NCBI GenBank assembly: GCA_005765155.1
Contig: VCCP01000001.1
Location: forward strand, 2,542,001-2,606,000
Direction: 5' to 3'
Source: Zelopaecilomyces penicillatus
Taxonomy: Eukaryota > Ascomycota > Sordariomycetes > Hypocreales > Pseudodiploosporaceae
DNA length: 64,000 nucleotides
This document shows positions 12,501 through 23,186 of this stretch, one piece after another (the first letter of the stretch is position 1; each line of letters opens with the position of its first letter). The notes under the pieces are model-generated. The model was not told where the DNA came from and searched no databases. It worked only from the letters and a program-made list of their open reading frames with translations. Both the position numbers and the translations under genes were made by a program.

Positions 12501-13717
12501 GGCCGCGAAAATGGGGGTGGGCGGACAGAGGAGTGTGTGTCATGTAAGAATTTCCCATGTGCAAAGCAAGGATCGCCGTTTAGTATGGTGGTGAGCCCTA
12601 CTGCTCTACTACTGTGGCTAGGGCACGGTTAAATTAGCCATGGATGATTTCCCCGGGTGCCGCTGTGGGAATGCAGACACGCACACGGAGATGCCGCGCG
12701 AAGGGTCCAAGACACAAGAGCCAACCTGGGCCGGGCCAAGTGTGGAAGATCGTCTCGACAGCAAGAGTCTGAGGGCGGAGACGGCGTGGTAAAGTGCAGC
12801 AAGCAGAATCCCACACGCACAAAAACTATAGCAGATGATACACACAAACAAAAACACTCCTTCTTACTTATGACCGCCACATGCGGCACTCGCTGTCGGA
12901 AGAGGCGGTGGGTCGGTAAAATATGAGAATGCATGCACATGTCAGTTTAACAAGAGGTGTAATCTAACAGAGAGAGGGGGTTAGATGGCCAGCTACTGCA
13001 GTCGGGTGGAGGAAGGGTTCAGACAAAGCTTGTGTTTGTTGAAAAAGCGGTGCCTTTGTGGAACCTTGAAGAGTTTTTGCAAAGTCATTGTGTGTCAACC
13101 CGTGTAAAGCCCGCATGTGCGTGTTAATATGAGATTGTGTGTAACGCACGGCGAAACTGCAGCCCTGAGAGAGGAGGCGGTCAAAGCTGCAGCGAAACGC
13201 ACATTCATGCGAGATGCAAGATGTAACGGGGCTCGGGCGGCGCTTTGATATGCGGTGGGTGTGTTCCAACGGCGCGCAGCCGTCCCAAGGCCCCGGGCAG
13301 GCAATTAACGCAGATTTTATCCAAGGGTATCGCGGAAAGTCCACATAGCCGGGCCGGTAATCCAAGATTTCACCGTCAGTTCGTGGATCAGAGCTCTAGT
13401 GCGGAATTTACGTACTGGACGAACACATGAACGAACCCACATGCAAAGGACGCTGTTTTTCTTCTTCATTTTTTGTTTGGCTCGCTTCACCTGTGTGTGG
13501 GAACGAGTTGACAAGCCCTAATAAATAAATGATTAGCCGCTTTTTCCAGCGTCAATGGAGGCTTGATAGCCGTAGCTATCTATAATGTATCATTTACTTG
13601 TTGTATCGGTTGACTCGAGACGCAGCCTAGCCGAAGGTGGAGGAGAACTAGCATGGCAGTATTAGTAGCAGTACTGTCTGCATTCGTTTTTGGCTTGGCT
13701 AATGCTTTTTGTTAAAG

Positions 13718-13741
13718 TTGTGGTTGTGGTTGTGGTTGTGG
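13718..13741. repeat. TTGTGG hexanucleotide repeat, four units
   Basis: Four perfect tandem copies of TTGTGG. Confidence 0.85.
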
Positions 13742-15264
13742 CTACAAGTGATTGACCCGATGTCCTGCCTGGTTGACCGGCGGAATGCCAGCCTGACAGG
13801 GAAGGAGCCGTGGCTGCGTTCGGAGAATTGACATGACGTCGCAACCTTCCTTTAGCCTTCCTTGGACCTTCCTTCCTCTTGTCCTGACACGCCGAACTGA
13901 GAATGCAGGAATGGCTTGAGGATTGGCCAGGATTAAGATCAATCAGGTAGGTGAGTCTTTCTTCCTACACGTAGCACTACTAAGTCGCGCAAGGAGCCAA
14001 GAACCGAAGCCAAATGGGGCAATTGCTACGTGGTATTCTAGAAGCAAGCCCGAAACGGTTAGAGTATTTGGGGAAGAAACGTGCTAGAAGCTTTATAGGC
14101 CCTGGGGGCGATCCATGACCCGGTGGGTTGTGCTGACTGAGTCGTGGTTGGTTTCGAAATCGCAGGATGGTGTGCTGAGTGCAAGATGACATGACTGGGG
14201 TTGTCTGGGGCTTTCCGGCCTTATTCCTGTCGTCATTGCTAGGGTCGTTGAGTAATTACTCAGTAATTATTTCCCAGCCAGGTGGGTGAGCAGGGTGTAG
14301 CGGTAATCCCATGCCAGCCTGAAGTCGCGCCGGCGCCTTTTGAGTTTATTTGAGCGCCTCTCCGCGCCTCCTCTCGCATACAATTATTATTACCTTACTC
14401 GCCCTCGGGGCTCAGTCGGTCTTGTCATGGAGCGCTTCCGGGGGGCGCCCGCTGTCACGACTCCCGGGTAATATTACCTATGGCGCCTCCATCGGGGAGG
14501 TGTGGCGGTAACGGGCACTTGCCTGTAATGGTTACAGACTGGAGGTGAGAGTGTAATCAATCATTTCGGAGAGCATGGGATAGCGCCAGCCTGGCAGCTT
14601 ACAGCGCATCCATACAGTGAACAGCAGACAGCCGATAACAGCGCACGCCTAACCTACAGCCTGGCTTCCAAATAGCGGTGCACACAATCAAGGAAGGGTT
14701 GTACCAGATGACTGACTCATGGGGCGGTGGACTGCCAGCTGGCTTTCAGGCTCTGCTCTGCCTTACCAGACTCACGATGAGCTATGAGGTGGCATTGCCA
14801 TCAGGTGCCGGTGGTTGCTATTTATGAGTGGGCTGTAGGCAGGTATGTGGTGCAGATATGTATAGTAGCACTCGCAAGCTACGGAAGGGCTGGAAATGGA
14901 GACAATACGGAGACGATACGGTCTCACACGTGTGCATCGTAATGCGGTGTGTGTCGTGCGTGTGGGCAATAATACGGCCTCTACTATCGTATGCCCTTCC
15001 ACGTAGCTGCTCGCCTTTGCCTATAACAGGCCAACAAGACGCACCGCCACGAAGTTGGGGCGCAAGAAACCAGTCATCAATCGGGTTGCAAGACGACACA
15101 CCAAACCGGATGTTGGGTTGTGATTGCTCAAAACGGACTCCCAGGTGGCCGCAGCCCGCTGACCGCCTGGCCAGCTACCGGTAGGCTGTAGGCTGTAGCA
15201 CAGTGCTGTACATGCCGGCCACTGCCTGTATTGCACCTTGAATAGGCAGCCAGCCAGCCCGGCT

Positions 15265-15284
15265 GTGGTGTGGTGTGGTGTGGT
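15265..15284. repeat. GTGGT pentanucleotide repeat, four units
   Basis: Four tandem copies of GTGGT/GTGTG-phase units in an otherwise non-coding stretch. Confidence 0.8.
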
Positions 15285-17110
15285 TGCTCACCGTTCCGCC
15301 AATCGCGCGTCTCGCTCAACCGAAGGAGGGCGGCCACGACAAAGAACAGGACGGATCCGGGCAGCGTTGGGAGTTTATTATCGTGCCAGCTCGCCGTTGG
15401 CCCGGAAAGCAGCGCGAGCCCGTCCTCGGCTTGTGTAGTTTTTGTGTCATGGCCATGTGAAGGCGCCAGGGAGCCAGCGGTTGTTTGCCAGTGACTCTGC
15501 CAGCCTCGACGAGGGTATGCAACGGGAAATAATCGCGACAGAGATGAATAAAGGAATGGATGAATGAATGGATGATGGCATCTGCAGCTTTGCTTGAGCG
15601 AGAGGCTGTCGCTGATGTACTCGAACCACTCCCGTTACCTTCACCCCCACCCCCACCATCACCCCCATCCCATTCCACCCTCTCTCATTTGACAGCAACC
15701 ATGTCTGCCATCCAACCATGTCTGCTGCTTCCGGCACGGGCACTGGCCGTATTACAGGTAATACCTGACACTGCAAGTTTACAGACGGACTCATCCCACG
15801 TCGACTTGGGGGGCGATGATGATAATGATGATGATGGATGATGCTGTATTGATGATGACGAATCATTCCGGATAACCTGTATTTGTAGTACTGCGCTCTA
15901 TGCTGTATGTGTAGCCTGTCTCCTCCCCGGAATCCCATTCTCTAAATGCGATTCAACCATTCTTTGATGGGACCTCCTGAAACTTGTCTTTGCTATCAAG
16001 TTAACCCCCCCCTTTGGGCTCTCTTCCCCCCCCCTCGACGCCCCCATTCCCATCGCCATTCCGCCGAGTCGGGATTTGCCCGGGGCGCTGAAAACGGGCA
16101 AAAATACAAGCCTTAGTAGCTATTAGTACGTGCTAGCTACCACTAACAAGGCACACATAATACGGGATGGCATTTGACTGTTTGCTGTTTGTTACCTGTA
16201 ATATTGTTTGTTTGATTCAACAAACCTGTCAGAATAATTACAAAGTTTATCCCAGCACACGTGCATTCAGGCAAACAAAAGCAACAAACAGCATTTACAA
16301 ATGACAATAAGAAATGAGGAAGCAGTTGAATAGACAGGTGTAGCTAGCTACCTGTTAGCTAGAACGAGCGGTTTGCCCGCAGCGGCACTCCCGTCCGCCC
16401 GCCCCCGGGAGGGCTGTAAACCAGAAAAATAAAAATAAAAATGAAAACACGAGGAGAAAAGGAAGCACCGCTAGAGAAGCAGAAGAACTGCTGCCAATAC
16501 AGGGACGAGACACTGACGAGTATTATTTTTTTCTTTGTTTTCCCCCAGAACTGCTAACCCGAGCCTGGGGGTCCCTTGGAAGGCTTTCGGGGGGAGTGCT
16601 CATCACTGCCAGTTATTGCAGTTATTGCAGAACATTTCTGAACCCCCCCGGCCCGACTAGATGGTTTGCTATTATTACCAGTCAACCAGGGATTGTGATG
16701 TTTTTCTTTTTGACCTGGACCAGGGAGATGTTCCGTTTAAGATGGGTTGGCGGGGAGGCCATCCGCCGGCTAGTTGCCTCGACGGATTGCTTTTGTCGCC
16801 AACACCGTCTCAGAGTCTCAGAGCACGGGAGGCTTCCAAGGGCTCTCTGTCCAGGGCACATCACTCCAGGGCACCTCTCTAGGGCTCCCTTACCTGCACT
16901 ACAGGCGATAGGCCACTGTCCCCCAAAGTCGCCCCCCTGCCAGCCGGAACCTTAGAGCGGTGAGCCGTGTGCGTGGTGCCAACCCCCAGGGGCACTAAGA
17001 ATCTGCTAAACCAGCCGGCCGGCACATTGTCGAGGTTCTTGGGTGGTAGCCCTGAGGGATGACTGAGTCGGGCGGGGGTGCCAAACCAGGTAACCTTCTT
17101 GTCCTGGGGC

Positions 17111-17389
17111 GAGGAATGGATGGATGGATGGACGGATGGACGCGTCTGACTGTGTCAGTGCCATACCCAGAGCCAATCTGTTGTTACCTGCAACCTGCTA
17201 CCAAGTACCTCTTTGATGTTGCCAACAGTGTTCTGTCTGCCACAGTTACCTGCGACGTACTGCCCAAACTCTGCTCCTCCGCTGCAACCTTGACACGCCC
17301 TCAGGTATTTGGGTGCTAGGATGACAGTTCCGGCGAGGCGGTCAGAGCAAGCAATCCATCCACCCATCCATCCATCCATCCTATTCCTC
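17111..17389. repeat. Inverted (GGAT)n arms flanking about 210 bp
   Basis: The left arm (17111-17140) begins GAGGAAT and continues with GGAT units. The right arm (17354-17389) is its approximate reverse complement, ending in ATTCCTC. The arms could pair over about 25 bases. Both are mainly tetranucleotide repeats, but the shared non-repeat GAGGAAT ends are extra. Confidence 0.55.
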
Positions 17390-18008
17390 ATTCCAACACC
17401 GCCTTTCCGAGACGCGCCGTTTGCAACACCGAGAGAGCAGGTGCACCTCGTGCGTGTCCAGCTGGACGCGCTGCAATATGCATCTTAGGCACCAGACGTG
17501 TTCCTATCGCCGTACTGTATGTGGGAGGGGGGCTCCTATTGTTAATCGTCGGCCACGGCTGGGCGTTCTCTGCTTGTCTTATCTCCCCCGATCTCTCTGC
17601 GCATCAGAAATCTCAGTCAGTCTCGTCTGTGCCATCTCACCGGGGAGAGGAAGAGAGAGAAAGGCAGGCAAGGGTGAGGCCAAGTGAAGTTTGGGGGTGT
17701 GTTGATGGGTGTGAAGCAGGGCGTAATGGAGGGCGTGTGAGACCCGGGCAGAAAAATGCACCACCCGGCCGGTAGCGGTATCGTGTAAGAAAAGAAAACG
17801 AGTGCAAGGCTTTGGGCAGTGGCAGGGTACGGGGGTACCTCACACGAGTAATCACAAAACGGAAAGCCAAAGCAGAAGCAACGACCCTTCCGTCACACGC
17901 CCCCATCCCACTCACCCCTCCCTTGCTCTCCCGTTCCCCCTTCTCTCCCCCCCGGCAGGCGCCCCCCAAGTGAATGATTCACACATGTGCCGGTGCAAGA
18001 TGCTCTGT

Positions 18009-18014
18009 TATAAG
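18009..18014 (+). promoter_or_regulatory. TATA-like element, distal candidate for the 18473 gene
   Basis: TATAAG, about 460 nt upstream of the start codon and directly before an ATG-free, C/A-rich stretch that looks like a transcribed leader. Confidence 0.35.
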
Positions 18015-18393
18015 TGGCATATCCTCCCTCGACTCCTTCTTTGTCCAACACCGTGAATCTATTCCCTCACAAACACTTGCTTCATAACAAGGCCAGACGC
18101 ACAAGCACAATACGCTCTTGTCCACCAGCTGTCTACTCTCACACATTACCAGTTCACTACCGAGCTTGACATCACTTACACACGCTGTCACAACGAACAC
18201 GGCAACTATTTCCGCTCAACAACACGATAACCAGCATCTGATCGCCCCGGCAAGTTCTCGCCACACACATCACTGATAGTCCACGAGCTTCGTCACGCGA
18301 AATACACGTTCATCAACCGAGGACAGGCACACTTAGCGCCGAGGAACCCTCTTCACATTATTCAAACACACTCAACTATCTTGACATCATCCC

Positions 18394-18399
18394 TATAAA
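18394..18399 (+). promoter_or_regulatory. TATA box, proximal candidate for the 18473 gene
   Basis: TATAAA in the context CCCTATAAAGG, 74 nt before the start codon. It would give a short leader of about 40-50 nt. Which TATA is used cannot be decided from sequence. Confidence 0.45.
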
Positions 18400-18472
18400 G
18401 GAGTGCGAGTTACCGGCATCCCACCATTACCACCAACTCTCCACTCTCATCACACAACACACACAAATCGCC

Positions 18473-18943
18473 ATGTATAACTCATTCGGGTCATACAGCT
18501 CTTTGAGCTCCATGTCAGCTCCCATCAACATCACTCCCTCCAACTTTGGTGCTCGCGATGCCACCTGTGCTTTCCCTTCATGGCCCCGACGATCATCTTT
18601 GTCAGAGTCTGAGCACGAAGAGCGTGCTACCTCTTTTCTCTCCGACGACGATCTCTTTCTCTGCGATCCCTTCGATGACAACAGCAGCATTTCCAGCTCC
18701 AGCACTGCATCGTCCCCCAACGCCATCGCCTCTCCGCCCCGGCTCTCCGAGGAGGAGCTTCTCGAGATGGAGCAACAGAGGATGGCTATGCAGCGCGAGT
18801 ACGTGCGACAAGTCATGCTCGAGAAGGAGCGTCGCCGACAAGCTTCGAAGAAGAGCCGCCGGCCCAGCTCTGGTGCATCTTCCAAGAAGAGCTCCAAGGT
18901 CAAGCTGAGCTCCATGGCTCCCATTTGCGAGATCGGAGAATGA
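18473..18943 (+). CDS. Small Ser-rich protein with a charged C-terminal helix, unknown function
   Basis: Intron-free frame of 156 residues starting in a good context (CGCCATG). I do not recognise a named family. Residues 1-45 are Ser/Pro-rich with the motif WPRRSSLSESE, a plausible basophilic-kinase or 14-3-3 site. Residues 54-68 are acidic (FLSDDDLFLCDPFDD), followed by a Ser-rich linker. Residues about 90-125 form a highly charged probable coiled coil (LSEEELLEMEQQRMAMQREY) that ends in a Lys/Arg/Ser-rich possible nuclear localisation segment. The third-position base pattern looks coding, and no ATG occurs in the 430 nt upstream. The antisense 177-codon frame is its shadow. The gene stands alone in about 20 kb of gene-poor DNA, which suggests extensive regulation. 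Confidence 0.75.
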   Translation: MYNSFGSYSSLSSMSAPINITPSNFGARDATCAFPSWPRRSSLSESEHEERATSFLSDDDLFLCDPFDDNSSISSSSTASSPNAIASPPRLSEEELLEMEQQRMAMQREYVRQVMLEKERRRQASKKSRRPSSGASSKKSSKVKLSSMAPICEIGE

Positions 18944-19750
18944 GTAAATAATATCATCACGGCCTCAACTTTCTCATTATGAAATCACACCGACTGCATC
19001 TCTTTACACCCTTACTCGCCCAGTCTCTGGATAACCAACATGATGACACTCGGATATGAGAGTTCACCGCCAAGTGGCGCAGAGACAGCCACCAAATCGT
19101 CTTACGAAGTACGACTAGGCATGGAACCATTACATCACATGAGAAACTCAGCGGCTGAAGGCCCCCAATACCCTGACAAGGGAACAAACCGGAACCAGGC
19201 ATCATCCTTATCTGAGTACTAAGGCCTGATACGAAAAGGCGGTACAATTCGCACAATTACACGTGTGTCTTGATAAAGCCAATCTGTGGCTATGACTCAC
19301 TGCCACGAGTGCACCTCATTGGCTCGGTCGGGTGCCAACCCAAACTGGCGGTACAACTCGGGGAGCGCAGTCTAGTGCCGAGGCCAGAAACCAGGTCGAC
19401 GGTGGGGGCCACACACCCATCATCTTCCATTCACCAAACCCTCTTCCCATCACCTATTTACCACACCGAGCTTCTCGGTCGGGTGCATACCGGGACACAG
19501 GCTGCCCTTCTATTCACTTGTGATTTCACATCTGAAACCCACCCCCGGCCCGAGGCTTGGGGTTGCACATGGGCTTTCATCGTCATTCACCATCACCATC
19601 GTTTACGACAATTCTCGGCAACGTGCTCATCATTCATCATCACATCAAACCTATCTCAGCATCACTTTGTTGCATCATTTGCATCTCATCAAGGATTATC
19701 ATTATCGGGCGTTTTAAACTTCTCATTTGTTTTGTGTTCTTTCAGCGATC

Positions 19751-19813
19751 ATGGCGAGCCTGGCGAAGACCACCTCCACAGGCGAGGTCTGGCGACATTG
19801 GGACGGTTCATAG
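19751..19813 (+). CDS. Possible 20-residue micro-ORF
   Basis: ATG GCG opens a 20-codon frame (starting MASLAKTTSTGEVW, ending TAG) right after a TTTCAG that looks like an intron acceptor. It follows about 300 nt of CA/CT-rich sequence resembling a fungal leader. The peptide has balanced composition. It may be the start of a decayed gene, a short peptide or chance. No homologue is recognised. Confidence 0.2.
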   Translation: MASLAKTTSTGEVWRHWDGS

Positions 19814-20564
19814 CGTTGGCATTTTTTTTTAAGCTCCTGCACACTGCTGCATAGGAAGCCTTATGATTAGTTTAGTTTAGTATCTACTGAGTAGATAGCT
19901 TTTCACTTCTCTTCTTTCCAGAGATACCCCTTTACCAAATATCAAGCTTTTATTCCCTCTTACTTAGAACTCGCTTGCCTCTAGAAATTTCTGTGACACA
20001 TGATATGCATTGCCTACTTGACAAATCCAACAATGTATGTCTAGACCCCAAATAACTGCCACTTATGCACCATCAATACCGTATACTTAGTTATCAACTA
20101 CAGTAGCTTCACGAGTAATGCAAGTTGGACTGCAAATCAGAATGAAACCTTCGAATGTCCTTTCTGGGATAGAACGATCACACAGGTAGATACTGTACAA
20201 AGATTGCTGGCTCGGGGCCCCGGGGAAGCGCTCCGAGCCTGTGGAATTGCGGATGGCTTGCTAAACTATCCGTGCTGGTGCATTAGAACGTTAGCCAACA
20301 AGCAAAGAAAGCCGTTTGGCGGCGCGTTGGTATTAGCACATCATCTAGTGCCGGTACACACACGCGTCAAACAAGGGGCAGAATAATTAGCTTTTCTTCC
20401 ATTCTGTGATTACCCTCCTTCGTGAGTCGTCACATTTCCTGGTTATTGTTCCGAGTCACGAACCCACCCTTATTGATTCCTGGATCCTTAATCATGTATT
20501 AGCATTAGCATGGACCCTCCCAACTGTAGCGTTGCTTCGAGTCTTTTTTCTCCCCTTCCCCTCC

Positions 20565-20597
<33 letters not shown>
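20565..20597 (+). repeat. (CCG)11 trinucleotide repeat
   Basis: Eleven perfect CCG units next to a pyrimidine-rich tract, in non-coding DNA. Confidence 0.95.
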
Positions 20598-20598
<1 letters not shown>

Positions 20599-21360
20599 CC
20601 CGCAGATGAAATCGTGGGAAGGACAGAGCGCTTAGAGACAAAAAGTTGAACCGGAAATTGGCATCCGATCCCGCGACGGGGCGACGATCATGGCAAAGCA
20701 AAAGGCCCGTGTGTTGTACATACTATACACCTACTACCTAATTATACTGTACCTACTCATACTGACACGGTCGTAATAAATGGGTTTAATGTTTCTTAGT
20801 AGCGGCGGGCGGCTTTAAGGCTCGCTCCGCATCAAACCCGCACATCGAAAAAGAAGACCACGACGAAGTGGGTAATAATAGCATCGCTTGTTCATCATTG
20901 TTTTCTTCGTCTTCTATTTCTGGTCTTCTTTCATTTTACACATTGTACATGGGAAAGTATCAGAGCCCCCCCCCTCCCGGTGCCCCGAGTTGGGCACGGA
21001 TGTTTCTTGAATGGACTCATCAGGTGAAACGGAAAACCTGGGGGCGGGGGGGTGTCCGTTTTAAGCTGTGTGTTAGTATTGTGTTTATGTGTGTGTGTGT
21101 GTGTTGGGTCAGTAATTATCGGATGCTGCCTCCATCGTCGGCCTTTAGCGGCCGCTGCGGCAGTTGGTTTGCGGATCCCCGGCTGTGCCACCGTTTATGT
21201 ATGGGCCTCTTGTGTTTCTCTTTTCCTTCGAATAGAAAATTCTGGGTCTGTGATGGAAACCGGACTTGTCTCGCGGCCGGCCTGGGAGATGCCGCCTGGC
21301 TAGTTGAAAGGAGCTCAATATGGTACACGCCCAACGAGTTCATTTGAGACGCCCACGCGT

Positions 21361-21391
21361 TGTGTGCGTGCGTGCGTGCGTGTGTGCGTGT
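21361..21391. repeat. TGCG/TG microsatellite
   Basis: Alternating TGTG and CGTG units, a purine-pyrimidine alternation able to adopt Z-DNA. A second TG run lies at about 21085-21104. Confidence 0.8.
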
Positions 21392-22784
21392 TTGACCACA
21401 GGTTGGGTAGAATGCAACAGAAGAGTCGAAGTGATTTGCTTGTGTGTGATAGAGCGTCCGTTTTGGCCTACACATGTTGAGCGAGTGTTTGTCTAACACG
21501 ACGTGCCGTCCATTGCGGCCCATGGTGTAATTCGCTTGAGTCAAGCGAGACTGATCACTCAGACGAGACCAGAAAGCTTTGGTTTAAAAATAGCAACAAT
21601 TTTCGAGAAACACCTACTACGTACTCCCCCACGGGTTATGATGTGGCGGCTAGAAAAGGATGGTGAAATGTGTAGGAGTTAGTCACTCTGTTTTGTGAAG
21701 ATATCTTTACCCTGGTCCCATCGCAGCCACGTCCGGTCACGTTCCCGTTCCTGGTGACCGTTCCTGACCTTTGTGGGCTCTTGAGTGGCCATATTTCACG
21801 TCCAGATATTGGCCTATCGTTCTATATCCACCGGTCAACGGTGCAGATGCTGCGTTGAAGACGCTGGAGCTAGCAGGCGATTGGGCCAATCAGGACATTG
21901 AGGTTCCATCTGACTATTCTATTTGTCGCCTATGGTTACCAGCTGAGTTGAATGCTATTCGCTGTGAAATTCAGTCAACACAGCCAACTAAACAACAGAT
22001 ATAGACCATGTACAGTGGACAATTTCACTACAGCATCACCCATTGGTTTCCCGCGGATTTCTTGTTGAACTACTTACAAGGCTCAAGGGAAAATTGGGCA
22101 ATCATTCTGTCCATTTAGGTTTATGATGACTATGGAAACAAAAAGAGGCTTGATGCGGAAACCAGACCCGCAATACCAATTGTGGACGGCACTTCTTGAG
22201 TGGAACAGAGCTGCGTCTAGAGCATAGATCTCAAACACAGAAGCAAACAGAAAGCTGCTTACTTCCATTTGGCACTGCCTGCGATCGGCAAAAGGGATGG
22301 GACTCAAGATTGGGGGTTGCAGGAGCCCCCAAAAGTCCACTCAAAAGTTCTCCTCTCCTTGGTGGGTGCACTACGATCTGGCTATTGTTTGCTTTCGTAC
22401 AGTATGTGATCTGTATGTATGCAAATGCAGACGCAGATGCAGATGCATGTTGATGCCCAGCGACCGCTTATGCGGCCCTGGTGCGCCACGCTGAGAAGAT
22501 GCAACCCAGCTCATCACAAGAGGGGTGGGCTGCCGTGACAAATGTGGATAGCAGGCTGTTTGATGTTTGCTGAGACGATCTGGTCTTTTGGGGCCCATCT
22601 CGGCTCGTCTGGGAGTCATAGTCTTGAAGCCTGACGTTCAACTACTGCCACGCAAGCGGTGGCGATATGTAGTCTTTGTTTACATCTCCTTATTAGTCAC
22701 TGAAAAGTGAACCGCTTCTACTCTGTTTAGCATGATATCCTGCTATTTGACATAACTATCATAGTCTAAAGTAGCATTTCTCAA

Positions 22785-23186
22785 TATACTTGGATTTGAG
22801 ACAGCAATTCTCTCTCCTTCGTAAGGGATCAGGTCATCCATTCATCGATACATTTATACATACATATATATATGCCTCTTTCAAAGAGAAAAGTGTGTAG
22901 CACTCATTGTCAAGAGGTTTTGAAGCAAAATAAAGTCCAACGTTTCAGCACTACCATGCAAGAAGTGACGAAATATATTTCTTGTTTGTAGTGTTCAATT
23001 ATATGTTGAGAGGAGAGTTGTCTCCATATGATACCTTATGATCAAATCTAAATGGACTCATAATCCTCCATATGCTTGGAGTTGAGCGGGAATTAGCTCC
23101 CTTTCATAAAGACTAGGTCATCTATTCACTGATCTATCTATACCTCTTTTCAATACCATAGTTGTGTACCGCTCTTCGTCAAGAGA
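22785..23186. repeat. Decayed direct repeat pair in AT-rich DNA
   Basis: Copy 1 (22785-22917) and copy 2 (23070-23186) share an ordered series of blocks: TAT(A/G)CTTGGA(T/G)TTGAG, then CAATT..CTC or GAATTAGCTC, then AGGTCATC(C/T)ATTCA, then CCTCTTT, then GTGTA, then GTCAAGAG. Roughly two thirds or more of aligned positions appear to agree, and many differences are transitions. They sit 285 bp apart within 1.5 kb that lacks any frame of 60 codons. This fits a relict repeat eroded by RIP-like or ordinary mutation. Confidence 0.55.

Larger units (their letters stand above)
8340..18008. other. Gene desert, left half (no supported gene)
   Basis: About 9.7 kb without a convincing coding region on either strand. 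Frames of 60-163 codons occur, but none shows a domain, a plausible exon chain or normal amino-acid composition; several are created by microsatellites. Base composition is not strongly AT-rich, so this is not an obvious RIP-mutated transposon block. It holds simple repeats at 9524-9546, 13718-13741, 15265-15284 and 17111-17389. It lies upstream of the 18473 gene and could contain long regulatory DNA or non-coding transcripts (inference). Confidence 0.5.

Noticed and set aside
18427..18960. 177-codon minus-strand frame
   Set aside because: Antisense of the Ser-rich gene; the sense frame has the better start context and the ATG-free leader.
19270..19854. 194-codon plus-strand frame
   Set aside because: His/Ser-rich low-complexity translation of a leader-like CA-rich stretch, with no domain.
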